DNA of 64,000 nucleotides, taken from the NCBI GenBank assembly GCA_027484655.1, contig JAIXSM010000028.1:1-64000 (forward strand). The letters run 5' to 3'. The DNA comes from Hyphomicrobiales bacterium (GTDB lineage: Bacteria; Pseudomonadota; Alphaproteobacteria; Rhizobiales; Beijerinckiaceae). The notes under the pieces were generated by a model. It was not told where the DNA came from, did no database searches, and saw nothing but the letters and a program-made list of their open reading frames with translations. Positions 1 through 8,922 of this stretch are shown in pieces. Numbering within the stretch: the stretch's first letter is position 1; each line of letters starts with the position of its first letter. The position numbers and the translations under genes are program-made.

Positions 1-348
1 CCGCATTTTCGCAGCGTCATGCCGACGAAGGCAAGAAGCGCCCCTTGCATCCACGACAGGCCAACGCTTCGGCCCTGCGGCCTACCGTGGATCCCGGCCT
101 TCGCCGGGAGGACGGCGAGGGAGGCGCCAACTTCCCACCGCGTCATGCCGACGACGTTGGCGCCATCGCCCGAAAGCTGCTCGTTCTGGCCAACACCCTC
201 GTCAGGGATCTCGTCGCATACCAAAAAACAGCATGTCCACTTGACCCTCAATACAGTCGCCGGGTTCGCACTTCGCGCGCCCCGGGAATGTGGGCAGTGG
301 ACCGCGCGCGTCCTCGCGCGCAACCAGTTTTCAGTCGCTAATTAGAAA
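1..348. other. left-edge intergenic stretch without a convincing gene
   Basis: I see no credible gene here. The short open frames are rich in Pro, Arg and Thr and have no ribosome binding site. The stretch looks like dispersed intergenic repeat sequence. The 14-mer CGTCATGCCGACGA occurs at 15-28 and again at 141-154, and around 83-113 there is a GTGGATCCCGGCC...CCGGGA palindromic segment of a kind often scattered between alphaproteobacterial genes. The family assignment is from memory of such repeats and was not tested. Confidence 0.5.
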
Positions 349-401
349 ACCCTCACCCGGTTTGCTTCGCAAACCACCCTCTCCCGCAAGCGGGAGAGGG
401 A
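349..401. repeat. REP-like palindromic element with two hairpins
   Basis: There are two adjacent perfect inverted repeats. GGTTTGC-TTC-GCAAACC is at 359-375, and CCCTCTCCCGC-AA-GCGGGAGAGGG is at 377-400. The element begins CCTCACCC, a layout typical of short dispersed intergenic palindromes in Hyphomicrobiales. It lies 13 bp beyond the stop codon of the minus-strand hydrolase gene and may end that transcript. Confidence 0.6.
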
Positions 402-413
402 ATCGCGCGACGC

Positions 414-1316
414 CTACTTTTCGTCGAAGTAGAGACGACCCGGATTGGTGACGAGCAGCTTCTGCTGCAGTTCCGGCTCCGGGGCGAACAGCGGGATCAG
501 GTCCACGAGATCACCGTCGTTGGGCATCGTCTTCACGTTCGGATGCGGCCAGTCCGTGCCCCAGATCACGCGGTCAGGCGCGAGTTCGCAAATCTTGCGC
601 GCGAACGGCACGGCATCGTGGAACGGCGGGCCAGCGGTGGACACGCGCTCGGAGCCGCACACCTTCACCCAGCACTTCTCATCGTCCTTGATGAGGTTGA
701 TGAGGCAATCGAACGGCTTCTGGTCCATGCCGCCCGAGGCCTGCACGCGGCCCATGTGATCGATGGTGTAGATCACCGGCAGCTTCGCCAGCATGGGAGC
801 GTACTCGGGCAGATCGATCGCGTCGAAATGCACATCCAGCGACCAGCCGAAGGCCTTGATGCGATCCACCACCGTGTGGAACACGCGCATGTCTGGCACG
901 CCGCCCAGATGCTTCACAAAGTTGAAGCGGCAGCCGCGGATGCCGCCGTTGTGGAGAAACTCGATCTCCTTGTCGTCGAACGTGTCGTCGATGTTGGCGA
1001 CAGCGCGGTAAGCGCCGTTGCTGGCCGCAATCGCATCAAGGCAAACCTGGTTGTCGTTGCCGTGGCACGACGCGTTGACGATGACGGCGCGCTCAAGTCC
1101 GAGCTTCGCCTGCAACGCGCGGAACTTCTCAAGACCAGAATCCGGCGGCGTGTAGGGACGATCCGGCGCGAACGGATATTTGTCGCCCGGCCCGAAGATA
1201 TGGCAGTGCGCGTCCGTCGACTTGGGCGGCAGCTTGAACTTTGGCGTCTTCGTGTCGCGATCAGGCGCCGGAATGGTGGGCGTGAAATCGCCGGGCGGAT
1301 TCCTGTGCTTGTTCAT
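414..1316 (-). CDS. amidohydrolase-family hydrolase, 2-pyrone-4,6-dicarboxylate lactonase (LigI)-like
   Basis: This 300-residue protein belongs to the metal-independent or weakly metal-dependent amidohydrolase branch typified by LigI, which hydrolyses 2-pyrone-4,6-dicarboxylate in protocatechuate meta-cleavage. Seen: the N-terminal DAHCHIFGP motif (His37, His39), Arg residues in GIRGCRF (about 126-131), a DHMGR motif (His187) and the catalytic-type WGTDWPHPN (Asp255). Its ATG overlaps the stop of the upstream dehydrogenase gene (ATGA), so the two are probably translated together. No other protocatechuate 4,5-cleavage gene is nearby, so the real substrate may be another lactone or cyclic acid. 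The fold is confident; the substrate is inferred. Confidence 0.85.
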   Translation of the reverse strand: MNKHRNPPGDFTPTIPAPDRDTKTPKFKLPPKSTDAHCHIFGPGDKYPFAPDRPYTPPDSGLEKFRALQAKLGLERAVIVNASCHGNDNQVCLDAIAASNGAYRAVANIDDTFDDKEIEFLHNGGIRGCRFNFVKHLGGVPDMRVFHTVVDRIKAFGWSLDVHFDAIDLPEYAPMLAKLPVIYTIDHMGRVQASGGMDQKPFDCLINLIKDDEKCWVKVCGSERVSTAGPPFHDAVPFARKICELAPDRVIWGTDWPHPNVKTMPNDGDLVDLIPLFAPEPELQQKLLVTNPGRLYFDEK

Positions 1317-2131
1317 TTCTTTTTTGCTCCCCTTTCCTGCGCGTCGGCGATGGCTGCAGCCAACCCCGGGTTCATGCCAAGATCTTCCACCATCATCGCC
1401 GCCTCGCGCATTTCAGCAGCGCGGCGCACGCCATGGGTGGCGACGCGCTCGCCCATGTATTCGGCGAGTTCGCGGAAGTCGATGGATGGCCACGTCTGGT
1501 TGAGGCTGGCGAAGACCTCGTCCTCGACGCCCCAGTGTTTTGCGGCAGCCGCGCAGTCAACCATGATGGCCTCAAGGCCCTTCACGACAATGCTGCGGCA
1601 CAGCTTCATGGCCGAGGCCCTGCCCGGCTCCGTGGTCACGGGCGTGATGTTCATGCCGAGCCCGTTCATGAACACGGCGAGATCTTCCGCGTATGGCCCG
1701 CCGCCGAGAATCGGCACACGGATGCCCAGCCCACCCACAGGCTGCATCACAGCGCCTTCCACATACTTGGCGTGGGCGGCGTTCACCTGCCCGGCGGCGG
1801 TTTTCTTCGTCACCGGCGAGGCCGAGTTCACATCGAAAAAGTACTGGCCCTGGTGCAGATAACCAGCGGCCTCGCCCGCCACGTCAAGCGCCGACGATGC
1901 AGTGACGGCGGAGATGACAACGCGGGCGTCCTTCGCGGCGTCGGCGGGGCTTGCGGCGGCGCGCACGCCAAGCACGCGGGCGGCCTCCAGCATAGGCGGA
2001 CCCTTCACCGGATCTGCGAAGAGAATGTCAGAGACGGCGATGGAGACGCCGCCGCGCGCGAGGAAATCGCGGGCGAACATCTTGCCAACCTCGCCGAAGC
2101 CGATGATGGCCAGCGGGATCGTCTGGGTCAT
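1313..2131 (-). CDS. NAD(P)-dependent dehydrogenase, 6-phosphogluconate/hydroxyisobutyrate type with DUF1932 C-terminus
   Basis: A 272-residue oxidoreductase. The N-terminus carries a Rossmann dinucleotide motif GFGEVG (residues 11-16). The C-terminal half resembles the DUF1932 helical domain of beta-hydroxyacid dehydrogenase relatives (motif GRASAMKLCRS, then a KGLEA segment). The start follows an excellent ribosome site (AGGAGG about 5 nt before ATG). The stop overlaps the LigI-like gene by ATGA, giving a two-gene operon. Such enzymes oxidise beta-hydroxyacids or alcohol side chains, and with the hydrolase it may process a hydroxy-acid or lactone intermediate. That pairing is inference. Confidence 0.8.
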   Translation of the reverse strand: MTQTIPLAIIGFGEVGKMFARDFLARGGVSIAVSDILFADPVKGPPMLEAARVLGVRAAASPADAAKDARVVISAVTASSALDVAGEAAGYLHQGQYFFDVNSASPVTKKTAAGQVNAAHAKYVEGAVMQPVGGLGIRVPILGGGPYAEDLAVFMNGLGMNITPVTTEPGRASAMKLCRSIVVKGLEAIMVDCAAAAKHWGVEDEVFASLNQTWPSIDFRELAEYMGERVATHGVRRAAEMREAAMMVEDLGMNPGLAAAIADAQERGAKKK

Positions 2132-2293
2132 GGTTCCTCCTGTGCGTCGCCGCGCTCGCGCGCTGTTGGCCGCCTTTTACGGCGCGCTGGCCGCGCGAAC
2201 AAGGCTCCGCCCTCGCGAAGAAGGATGATGCGCAGTGAGGCGCCATGCGAGCGAGGATGCGCGCGAGGACGCGCGCGGTCCATGGCCGCGGGT

Positions 2294-3154
2294 CTACGCC
2301 GGCTCGGACACCGTCACGCGACGAAGGTGGCGCGGCTCCTCAGCGGGGAAGTCGTTGCGTGCGTGGTTGAGGCAGCGGTTGTCCCATATCAGCAGATCGC
2401 CCAACGTCCACTTGTGGGCGTAGATAAAATCCGCTCGCTCAATATGGTCGAACAGCTCAGCGAGCAGCGCGTCGCTTTCGGCGCGGTCGAGCCCGACCAC
2501 ATTACGCGTCATCAGGCGACTGATGAACAAGCTCTTGCGGCCGCTGTCCGGATGCACGCGCACCATAGGGTGGACGGCGTTGGACAGCGTGTCATCGCTC
2601 TCATCCGTCTGGTCGCGCAGGGTCGCGCGCACGTCGTAGACGTTGCGCACCGTGAGCACCTCAACCTTCTTCTTCAGCGCGTAGGGCAGCGTGTCGTAGG
2701 CCAGCTGCAGGTTTGCGAACTTCGTCTCGCCGCCGCGGCTCGGAATCTTGATCGCGTACAGCGTCGTCGCGCGGTATGGCGACTTGCGGTGAGCGCCGTC
2801 CGAATGAAAATGCAATTCGCCATCGGGCAGCGCGCCGACCTCTTTCCCGTTCTCCCGCAGGTTCGAAATGTACAGCACGCCGCGCTTGGCCGGGCCGTCA
2901 CCCGTTGGGTAATCGACGGCTTGCGGCTTGCCGATGAAGTCGGCGTCCGCCCGCCCGAAGATACGGGCGAAGCGGATCTGATCGTCGTTGTCGATATCCT
3001 GCGCGGGAATGCACAGCACATGATAGCGCGCGAAGGCGCTGCGCAGCGCCTCCGCCTCCTCCGGCGTCTGCTCCTCGCGCAGATCGAGCCCACGAACGCG
3101 CGCACCAAGCACCGCGCTCATGGGATCAAACTGAAGATCCAACGCCGTCGTCAT
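2294..3154 (-). CDS. TauD/TfdA-family Fe(II)/2-oxoglutarate dioxygenase
   Basis: 286 residues from the ATG at 3154, chosen over an upstream in-frame ATG because GGGGAAGAGG precedes it directly. Seen: the metal facial triad HFHSDG (His117, Asp119) and a distal His264 in DNRCLNHAR, followed by Arg278/279 for 2-oxoglutarate binding. The family couples 2-oxoglutarate decarboxylation to hydroxylation, and often C-S or C-O cleavage, of small acids such as taurine, alkylsulfates and phenoxyacetates. It lies tail to tail with no partner, between the dehydrogenase and SDR genes of the same strand. The substrate cannot be told. A second homologue lies at 13930-14811. Confidence 0.88.
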   Translation of the reverse strand: MTTALDLQFDPMSAVLGARVRGLDLREEQTPEEAEALRSAFARYHVLCIPAQDIDNDDQIRFARIFGRADADFIGKPQAVDYPTGDGPAKRGVLYISNLRENGKEVGALPDGELHFHSDGAHRKSPYRATTLYAIKIPSRGGETKFANLQLAYDTLPYALKKKVEVLTVRNVYDVRATLRDQTDESDDTLSNAVHPMVRVHPDSGRKSLFISRLMTRNVVGLDRAESDALLAELFDHIERADFIYAHKWTLGDLLIWDNRCLNHARNDFPAEEPRHLRRVTVSEPA

Positions 3155-3209
3155 CCTCTTCCCCCGTATGATTTTAAGCCGCGCTCTATCGACCGTCACC
3201 TGGTCGTGG

Positions 3210-3989
3210 TCAGTGCATCGCCTGCCCGCCGTCCACGTTGATCGTCTGCCCGGTGATGAAGCTGCTTGCGTCCGACAGCAGGAACAACACGGCGCCGACG
3301 AGATCGTCGGGGTACTGCGGGCGCTTGAAGCAACGACCCTGATCGCGGCCCGTCACATAGTTGGAGGACGAGGACGCCATCTGCGTCTCGCTTTCCGTGA
3401 AGCCGGGCGTGATTGCGTTCACGCCGATCTTGTCGTCGCCCACCTCGCGGGCGAGCGCGCGGGTGAGGCCCACGACACCTGCTTTTGACGTGGTGTAGTG
3501 CAACCGGTTGGGGTTGCCCGCCCAGATGCGCGACGAGGAGATGTTGACGATGCGCCCGCCCCCTTGCGCCTTCATGTGCGGATAAACCGCGCGGCAGCAC
3601 AGAAAGATGCCCTTGAGGTTCACCGACATCACGCGGTCCCACTCGTCCACAGGAATGCGGAACCAGTCACCGCGCGGCAACACGCTCATGAGCGAGGCGT
3701 TGTTGATGAGCCCATCGACGCGGCCCCATGTCGCGATCGTCTGATCGACCATGGCCTGCACGGCGTCGGGGTCGGTCACGTCGGTGGGAATCGCAATCGC
3801 CTGCCCGCCCTTCGCGCGAATGTCGGCGGCGACCTGCTCGCCGGCGTCCGCCGCAATGTCAGCCAGCACAACCTTGGCGCCGCCCTCGGCGAGACGCTGG
3901 CTATACACTTTTCCAATGCCCGTGCCACCGCCCGTGACGATGACCACCTTGTCCTTCACACTATAGGCCGTATTGACGTCGAACGCCAT
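3210..3989 (-). CDS. short-chain dehydrogenase/reductase (SDR)
   Basis: 259 residues. The start at 3989 gives the normal SDR N-terminus, with the cofactor motif TGGGTGIG at residues 19-26 and a purine-rich leader GGAGGATGTGGAGAG. The longer upstream frame is low-complexity and rejected. Seen: NNAS at about 96-99 (variant of NNAG), catalytic Ser in ISSSR (150-154) and YTTSK (Tyr165, Lys169), and a C-terminal NVDGGQ signature. It is a classical NAD(P)H oxidoreductase of alcohols or ketones. Its 5' end is divergent from the CrtI-like oxidoreductase gene 110 bp away, so both may share a control region. Confidence 0.9.
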   Translation of the reverse strand: MAFDVNTAYSVKDKVVIVTGGGTGIGKVYSQRLAEGGAKVVLADIAADAGEQVAADIRAKGGQAIAIPTDVTDPDAVQAMVDQTIATWGRVDGLINNASLMSVLPRGDWFRIPVDEWDRVMSVNLKGIFLCCRAVYPHMKAQGGGRIVNISSSRIWAGNPNRLHYTTSKAGVVGLTRALAREVGDDKIGVNAITPGFTESETQMASSSSNYVTGRDQGRCFKRPQYPDDLVGAVLFLLSDASSFITGQTINVDGGQAMH

Positions 3990-4099
3990 CTCTCCACATC
4001 CTCCCTTGGCCGGAGCCGTTTCCGGTCGTTTCTGTCCAGTTGCGGGATGATGTCTGATCGCGGGGAACGAAACAAGTGCGCAGCGGCGAAGGGTCAACA

Positions 4100-5701
4100 A
4101 TGACAGAATGCGACGTCGCCATCGTTGGCGGGGGCCACAACGGGCTCGTATGCGCAGCCTACCTCGCGGCCGCGGGCTTGCGCGTGCAGGTGCTGGAGCG
4201 CCGTTCCGTGGTCGGCGGCGCGGCGGTGACGGAGGAGTTTGCGCCGGGATTCCGCAACTCGGTCGCCGCCTACACCGTGAGCCTGCTCTCGCCAAAAGTC
4301 ATCGCAGACCTCGACCTGCACGCCCACGGTCTGCGCATCGTCGAGCGCCGCGCATTGAACTTCCTGCCGCTGCCCGGGGGAGATTATCTGCTCGCGGGGC
4401 CCGGACGCACGAAGCAGGAGGTGGCGAAGTTCAGCGCCCGCGACGCGGACCAGCTCGATGCGTTCAACGCCGAACTTGAGACCGTGGCCGATGTGCTGCG
4501 GGGAGAAATCCTGCGCGCGCCGCCCAATCTGGTGGAAGGCTCGCTCGTGCGCGCCGGCGCCGAGGCGTTCAAGGCGCTGGCGCTCGGCAATCGTCTGCGG
4601 GGTCTCGACCACAAGGGCCGCATCGCGCTCTACGACCTTTTCACGAAATCCGCCGGCGACCTGCTCGACTCGTGGTTTGAGTCGGAGCCGATCAAGGCGC
4701 TTTACGGGTTCGATGCGGTGGTTGGAAATTACGCGAGCCCTTACACGCCGGGCTCGGCGTATGTGCTCCTTCATCATGCGTTCGGCGAGGTGAATGGAAA
4801 GAAGGGACTTTGGGGCCATGCCATCGGCGGCATGGGCGCCATCACGCAAGCCATGGCCAGCGCTGCGAGCGCGCGCGGGGCGGCCATCCGCACCGACGCG
4901 GGCGTGCGTGAAATCATCATCGAGAAAGGGCGCGCGGTGGGCGTGTCGCTGGAGAACGGCGAGACGGTGCGCGCCCGCGCCGTGATCTCCAATCTCAACC
5001 CCAAACTGTTGTTCACGAAGCTCGTGCCGGAAGACGCCGTTCCTGCGGATTTCCTGCGCCGCATGAAGGGCTGGACCTGCGGCTCGGGCACCTTCCGCAT
5101 GAACGTCGCGCTCTCACGCCTGCCAAGCTTCACCGCGCTGCCGGGCGACGGCGACCACATGACGGCAGGAATTATCCTGGCGCCGAGCCTTCGCTACATG
5201 GATCGCGCTTTTCATGAGGCGAAGCTGAACGGGTGGAGCCGCGAGCCCATCGTCGAGATGCTGATCCCCTCAACGCTGGATGACTCGCTTGCGCCACAAG
5301 GCGCGCACGTGGCCAGCCTCTTCTGCCAGCATGTAACGCCAGAATTCACCGACGGCAGTTCATGGGACGACCACCGGGAGACGGTCGCGGATCTGATGAT
5401 CGCGACGGTGGACAAATACGCGCCCGGATTCGCCGCGAGCGTGGTCGGCCGGCAGATCATGTCGCCGCTGGATCTCGAACGCACGTTCGGCTTGGTGGGC
5501 GGGGACATTTTCCACGGCGCCCTGTCGCTCGACCAGTTGTTCTCCGCGCGCCCGGCGCTGGGCCATGCGGACTACCGCATGCCCGTGCCGGGGCTGTATC
5601 TGTGCGGCTCGGGCGCTCATCCCGGCGGCGGCGTGACCGGCGCTCCGGGGCACAACGCGGCGCGGGCGGTCATCGCCGACCTGCGCGCAAAGCGGGGCTG
5701 A
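4100..5701 (+). CDS. FAD/NAD(P)-dependent oxidoreductase, phytoene desaturase (CrtI/COG1233)-like
   Basis: 533 residues from the ATG at 4100. Seen: the N-terminal dinucleotide motif VGGGHNGLVCAA (from residue 9), the typical RRSVVGGAAVTEE stretch that follows in CrtI/PYROXD2 proteins, and a C-terminal FAD-binding end LCGSGAHPGGGVTGAPGHNA. It is a flavoprotein amine oxidase-fold enzyme of the carotenoid isomerase/desaturase-like group. Many such bacterial members are not carotenoid enzymes. The location among catabolic genes, with no crtB or crtE nearby, argues against a role in carotenoid synthesis here. It is the only plus-strand gene of this first block. Confidence 0.85.
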   Translation: MTECDVAIVGGGHNGLVCAAYLAAAGLRVQVLERRSVVGGAAVTEEFAPGFRNSVAAYTVSLLSPKVIADLDLHAHGLRIVERRALNFLPLPGGDYLLAGPGRTKQEVAKFSARDADQLDAFNAELETVADVLRGEILRAPPNLVEGSLVRAGAEAFKALALGNRLRGLDHKGRIALYDLFTKSAGDLLDSWFESEPIKALYGFDAVVGNYASPYTPGSAYVLLHHAFGEVNGKKGLWGHAIGGMGAITQAMASAASARGAAIRTDAGVREIIIEKGRAVGVSLENGETVRARAVISNLNPKLLFTKLVPEDAVPADFLRRMKGWTCGSGTFRMNVALSRLPSFTALPGDGDHMTAGIILAPSLRYMDRAFHEAKLNGWSREPIVEMLIPSTLDDSLAPQGAHVASLFCQHVTPEFTDGSSWDDHRETVADLMIATVDKYAPGFAASVVGRQIMSPLDLERTFGLVGGDIFHGALSLDQLFSARPALGHADYRMPVPGLYLCGSGAHPGGGVTGAPGHNAARAVIADLRAKRG

Positions 5702-5707
5702 CGCGAC

Positions 5708-5818
5708 TCAGAGCCCGCGGTGGCGGTCGGACATGGTCACCGCGCGCGAAACGAACGTCGCGAAGACGCCGAAGGCCGCGACAACGGCCACAAGGAAAAT
5801 CTCTTCGATCATGGTCAT
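5708..5818 (-). CDS. 36-residue predicted single-span membrane protein
   Basis: A very short frame begins ATG-ACC-ATG at 5818 with a strong leader GGAGGCATCC and ends at 5708. The product starts MTMIEEIFLVAVVAAF, continues through an aromatic/hydrophobic segment to about residue 26 and ends with a charged tail SDRHRGL. This is what a small integral membrane protein looks like: an acidic pair before one hydrophobic helix and a basic end. It lies between convergent genes, downstream of tctA and separated from it by a hairpin. Function unknown. The good ribosome site and clean hydrophobic pattern support it as real. Confidence 0.55.
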   Translation of the reverse strand: MTMIEEIFLVAVVAAFGVFATFVSRAVTMSDRHRGL

Positions 5819-5889
5819 GGATGCCTCCACTGGATACGGAGGCGTTCATGGCCTTTGCGCAGGCCAACCGCATTGATCCTGCGCAAGCT

Positions 5890-5912
5890 CTCCGGGGCGC
5901 AAGGCCCCGGAG
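5890..5912 (-). terminator. GC-rich hairpin after tctA
   Basis: The perfect inverted repeat CTCCGGGGC-GCAAG-GCCCCGGAG starts 10 bp past the tctA stop on the minus strand. There is no clear T-tract, so it could be a terminator of the tctCBA operon or an mRNA-stabilising stem. Confidence 0.5.
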
Positions 5913-5921
5913 GATGCACAA

Positions 5922-7418
5922 TCAGGCCGCAGCGCGCCGCTTCTGCACCGCGCTGTAAATCGCCGGCGCGAGCACAATGATGGCCGCGATGGCGAGAATG
6001 CTGCCAGCGAGCGGGCGCGTAAAGAACACCGTCCAGTCGCCGGCAGAGATGGTCATGGCCTGGCGGAAGTTCTGTTCCGCGAGCGGTCCGAGAATAACGC
6101 CGATAATGACAGGGGCCGTTGGGAAATCATACCGACGCATAAGGAAGCCCATGGCGCCGATCATGTAGAGCAGCGCCAGATCCACCGGTGACTGGGAAAT
6201 GCCATATGTGCCGATGGTCGCGAACACCAGAATGCCCGCGTAAAGCATTGGCGCTGGAACCTCCAGCATCTTCACCCAGATGCGAATCATCGGCAGGTTG
6301 AGAGCAAGGAGCAGCACGTTGCCGATGAACAGAGAGGCGATCAGGCCCCACACGAGCTGCGGTTGTGATTGCAGCAGCATCGGCCCCGGGTTGATCCCGT
6401 AGCTCTGGAACGCCGAGAGCATGATCGCCGCCGTCGCTGATGTCGGAAGGCCCAGCGTCAGCATGGGCACGAGAACCCCCGCCGCGGAAGCGTTGTTGGC
6501 GGCCTCCGGCCCCGCGACGCCTTCAATGGCGCCGTGACCGAATTCCTCCGGTTTCGGGGAGAGCTTCTTCTCTGTGTAGTAGCTGAGGAAGGTGGGAACC
6601 TCGGCGCCGCCGGCCGGCATCGCCCCGATGGGGAAGCCAATCGCAGTACCGCGCAGCCACGGCTTCCAGGAGCGGGACCACTCCTCCTTCGTCATCATCA
6701 GCGAGCCGCGCAGGGGGATGATCTCGTCCTTGCCGGTGCGGCGACGTGCGGCCATGTAGAGCGTCTCGCCCACGGCGAACAAACCCACAGCGACGATGAT
6801 GACATCGATCTTGTCGGTAAGCTCCTGCACGCCGAACGTGAACCGGGCCTGGCCCGTCTGGAGATCCACGCCGACCAGCCCGATCAAAATCCCGATGAAG
6901 AGCGAGGTCAGGCCGCGAATGGCGGAGGATCCGAGCACAGCGGAGACGGTGACGAACGCCAGCACCATGAGCGCGAAATAGTCGGCGGGACCAAACCTCA
7001 GCGCCCAGTCCACCACCACCGGCGCAAGGAACGCGATTCCCAGCGTGCCGATGGTGCCGGCCACGAACGAGCCTATAGCTGAGGTCGCGAGCGCGGCGCC
7101 GGCGCGCCCGTTGCGCGCCATCTTGTTGCCCTCGAGGGCCGTGACAATGGTGGCGCTCTCGCCTGGCGTGTTGAGCAGGATCGACGTGGTCGAACCGCCA
7201 TACATCGCGCCGTAGTAAATACCGGCGAACAGAATGAACGCGGATGCCGGCTCCACCTTGAAGGTGATGGGAAGCAGCAGCGCGATGGTGAGCGCCGGCC
7301 CAAGCCCCGGCAACACGCCGATTCCCGTGCCAAGCGTTACGCCGACAAGACACCACATGAGATTGATGGGCGTAAGGGCGACGGCGAAGCCCGCCGCAAG
7401 CTGACTAAGCGCATCCAT
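5922..7418 (-). CDS. tctA: tripartite tricarboxylate transporter large permease TctA
   Basis: A 498-residue, very hydrophobic protein with the TctA pattern. The early segment [19 protein letters not shown] and the glycine-rich [12 protein letters not shown] loop match the family, and many transmembrane helices follow to a basic C-terminus. TctA is the 12-helix channel of secondary TTT transporters that take up carboxylates with a periplasmic Bug receptor and the small subunit TctB. Its start directly abuts the tctB stop. It is the only TctA in the window, so it may serve several of the orphan receptors around it (inference). Confidence 0.95.
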   Translation of the reverse strand: MDALSQLAAGFAVALTPINLMWCLVGVTLGTGIGVLPGLGPALTIALLLPITFKVEPASAFILFAGIYYGAMYGGSTTSILLNTPGESATIVTALEGNKMARNGRAGAALATSAIGSFVAGTIGTLGIAFLAPVVVDWALRFGPADYFALMVLAFVTVSAVLGSSAIRGLTSLFIGILIGLVGVDLQTGQARFTFGVQELTDKIDVIIVAVGLFAVGETLYMAARRRTGKDEIIPLRGSLMMTKEEWSRSWKPWLRGTAIGFPIGAMPAGGAEVPTFLSYYTEKKLSPKPEEFGHGAIEGVAGPEAANNASAAGVLVPMLTLGLPTSATAAIMLSAFQSYGINPGPMLLQSQPQLVWGLIASLFIGNVLLLALNLPMIRIWVKMLEVPAPMLYAGILVFATIGTYGISQSPVDLALLYMIGAMGFLMRRYDFPTAPVIIGVILGPLAEQNFRQAMTISAGDWTVFFTRPLAGSILAIAAIIVLAPAIYSAVQKRRAAA

Positions 7419-7949
7419 TCAGATCACCAGGGAGATGAGGCGCTCGATCAGGCGCTCCACGGGGCCGGCGCCGATATTGATTCCGAGCGCGCGCGCAAAG
7501 CCAAGGTAGGCCACAATCGCCAGCACGAACCCGCCACCGGCGTCGCGCAAGAGATTGCGAGAGCCAAAGGCGCGAGCTGTTAACGCGAACAAGATCATCG
7601 ACGCGACTGTGAAGCCGAGCGGTCCGATCAGAAGCAGGTTGGCAAGGAGACCAGAGCCCAGCAGCAGCAAGGCGCGCAGATCGGGCGGCGTCGCCTTCTC
7701 CTCCTCATCCTGCCAGCCGCCGCGCAGGGCGAGGGCGAGGAGAGCGAGACCGCACAGGCCCAACCCGGAAGCAGCGATCATAGGAATGACGGTGGGCCCA
7801 ACGCGGGCATACAGCGGCGAAACGGGGATAACCAACGTCTGCCAGAACGCAACCGCTGACAGCGCCAGTACCCCAAGCGCAATCAGCGTCTCGCCTGCGG
7901 GAGGGCGCGAGACCGCGCCCTCCCTTGCGGCGTTATCAACATCCGCCAT
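7419..7949 (-). CDS. tctB: tripartite tricarboxylate transporter small subunit TctB
   Basis: 176 residues with about four predicted membrane segments (about 24-41, 56-78, 92-125 and 140-160), the size and topology of TctB. The N-terminal arm MADVDNAAREGAVSRPPAGE is cytoplasmic and polar. It lies between tctC (1 bp upstream) and tctA (adjacent downstream). TctB is the four-helix partner of TctA in proton- or sodium-coupled carboxylate uptake. Sequence conservation in this subunit is low, so the call rests on topology and synteny. Confidence 0.93.
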   Translation of the reverse strand: MADVDNAAREGAVSRPPAGETLIALGVLALSAVAFWQTLVIPVSPLYARVGPTVIPMIAASGLGLCGLALLALALRGGWQDEEEKATPPDLRALLLLGSGLLANLLLIGPLGFTVASMILFALTARAFGSRNLLRDAGGGFVLAIVAYLGFARALGINIGAGPVERLIERLISLVI

Positions 7950-7950
7950 A

Positions 7951-8922
7951 TCAGGCGAGTCCGAGATCCTTGAGGATCGCCAGGATCCGCTCGTTCTCGC
8001 TCTTGATGAACGCGCCGAACTGATCTCCCGCGAGGGTGATCTGAGCCCAATCCTGCTTCTTGCAGATTTCGGCCCACTCGTTCGACGCTGTCATCTTGAG
8101 AACCAGGTCGGTCATCGCCTTCCGGTCCGCATCGGACACGCCCGGAGGGGCGAACACACCGCGCCAGTTGGCGAGTTCAACGTCAATCCCCTGCTCCTTG
8201 AGCGTGGGCGCATCGATGCCGGGCTGCCGCGCCCCGGCGGAAATGCCGAGGAGACGCATCTTGCCGGCCTTGATCTGCTCGGCGAACTCGCCATACCCGG
8301 AGACGCCCCCGGCCACCTGGTTGCCGAGGATAGCCGCCGTGGCCGGACCGCCGCCGGCGAAGGCGACATAGCTGACCTTGGCCGCCGGAACGCCAACGGC
8401 CTTCGCGATCATGCCGATCAGAATATGGTCGGTGCCGCCAGCAGAGCCGCCCGCAACGGGAACCTTCGTGGGATCGGCCTTGAGGGCGTCAACGAAATCC
8501 TTCGCAGTCTTGAACGGCGATCCCGCGGGCACAACCAGCGCCTGAAACTCGCCCGTAAGACGGGCAATCGGCGTCACTTGCGTGAGGCTGAGCGGGCTCT
8601 TGTTCGCAATCAGGGAACCGACCATCACAAGGCCAGCGACCATGAGCGAATTGCCCTGACCCTTCCACTGGTTGATGAACTGCGGCAGGCCGACCGCGCC
8701 GCCGGCTCCGCCGACGTTGGTGATCTGCGCCGTCTTGATGAGCTGCGCCGCGCGCATGGCGTTTTCCATGGACCGAGCCGTCTGGTCCCAACCGCCGCCC
8801 GGCGCCGCCGGCACGAAAATGCGGAGCGTCTCAACCTGCTGGGCCCAGGCGATATTCACGCCAAGAGCAGACCCGATTGCGAGAGCGCCTGCCCCCGCCA
8901 GTGCTTCACGCTTGGTAATCAT
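7951..8922 (-). CDS. tctC: Bug/TctC periplasmic receptor of the TTT transporter
   Basis: 323 residues. It starts with a Sec-type signal peptide (KR then a hydrophobic run to AWAQ at about residue 28). The mature part begins VETLRIFVPAAPGGGWDQTAR, the carboxylate-binding loop of the Bug family. Later features such as GGSAGGTDHILIGM and SYVAFAGGGPATAAILG fit the two-lobed Venus-flytrap fold. It is the first gene of tctCBA, the classical order, so it is the cognate receptor of the transporter. The ligand, probably a mono- to tricarboxylate, cannot be read from the sequence. Confidence 0.95.
   Translation of the reverse strand: MITKREALAGAGALAIGSALGVNIAWAQQVETLRIFVPAAPGGGWDQTARSMENAMRAAQLIKTAQITNVGGAGGAVGLPQFINQWKGQGNSLMVAGLVMVGSLIANKSPLSLTQVTPIARLTGEFQALVVPAGSPFKTAKDFVDALKADPTKVPVAGGSAGGTDHILIGMIAKAVGVPAAKVSYVAFAGGGPATAAILGNQVAGGVSGYGEFAEQIKAGKMRLLGISAGARQPGIDAPTLKEQGIDVELANWRGVFAPPGVSDADRKAMTDLVLKMTASNEWAEICKKQDWAQITLAGDQFGAFIKSENERILAILKDLGLA

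Noticed and set aside
19-345. Two overlapping small plus-strand open frames at the left edge
   Set aside because: Proline/arginine-rich, no ribosome site, and they run through intergenic repeat sequence.
1433-3241. 602-codon plus-strand open frame
   Set aside because: It is antisense to the dehydrogenase and TauD genes, has an Arg/His/Ala-rich product without motifs, and is a GC-bias shadow.
4100-5701. Carotenoid desaturase CrtI
   Set aside because: CrtI-like fold only; no crtB or crtE adjacent and neighbours are catabolic, so a carotenoid role is not supported.
6523-7356. 277-codon minus-strand frame inside tctA
   Set aside because: Alternate-frame shadow of tctA; contains no hydrophobic helices or motifs.
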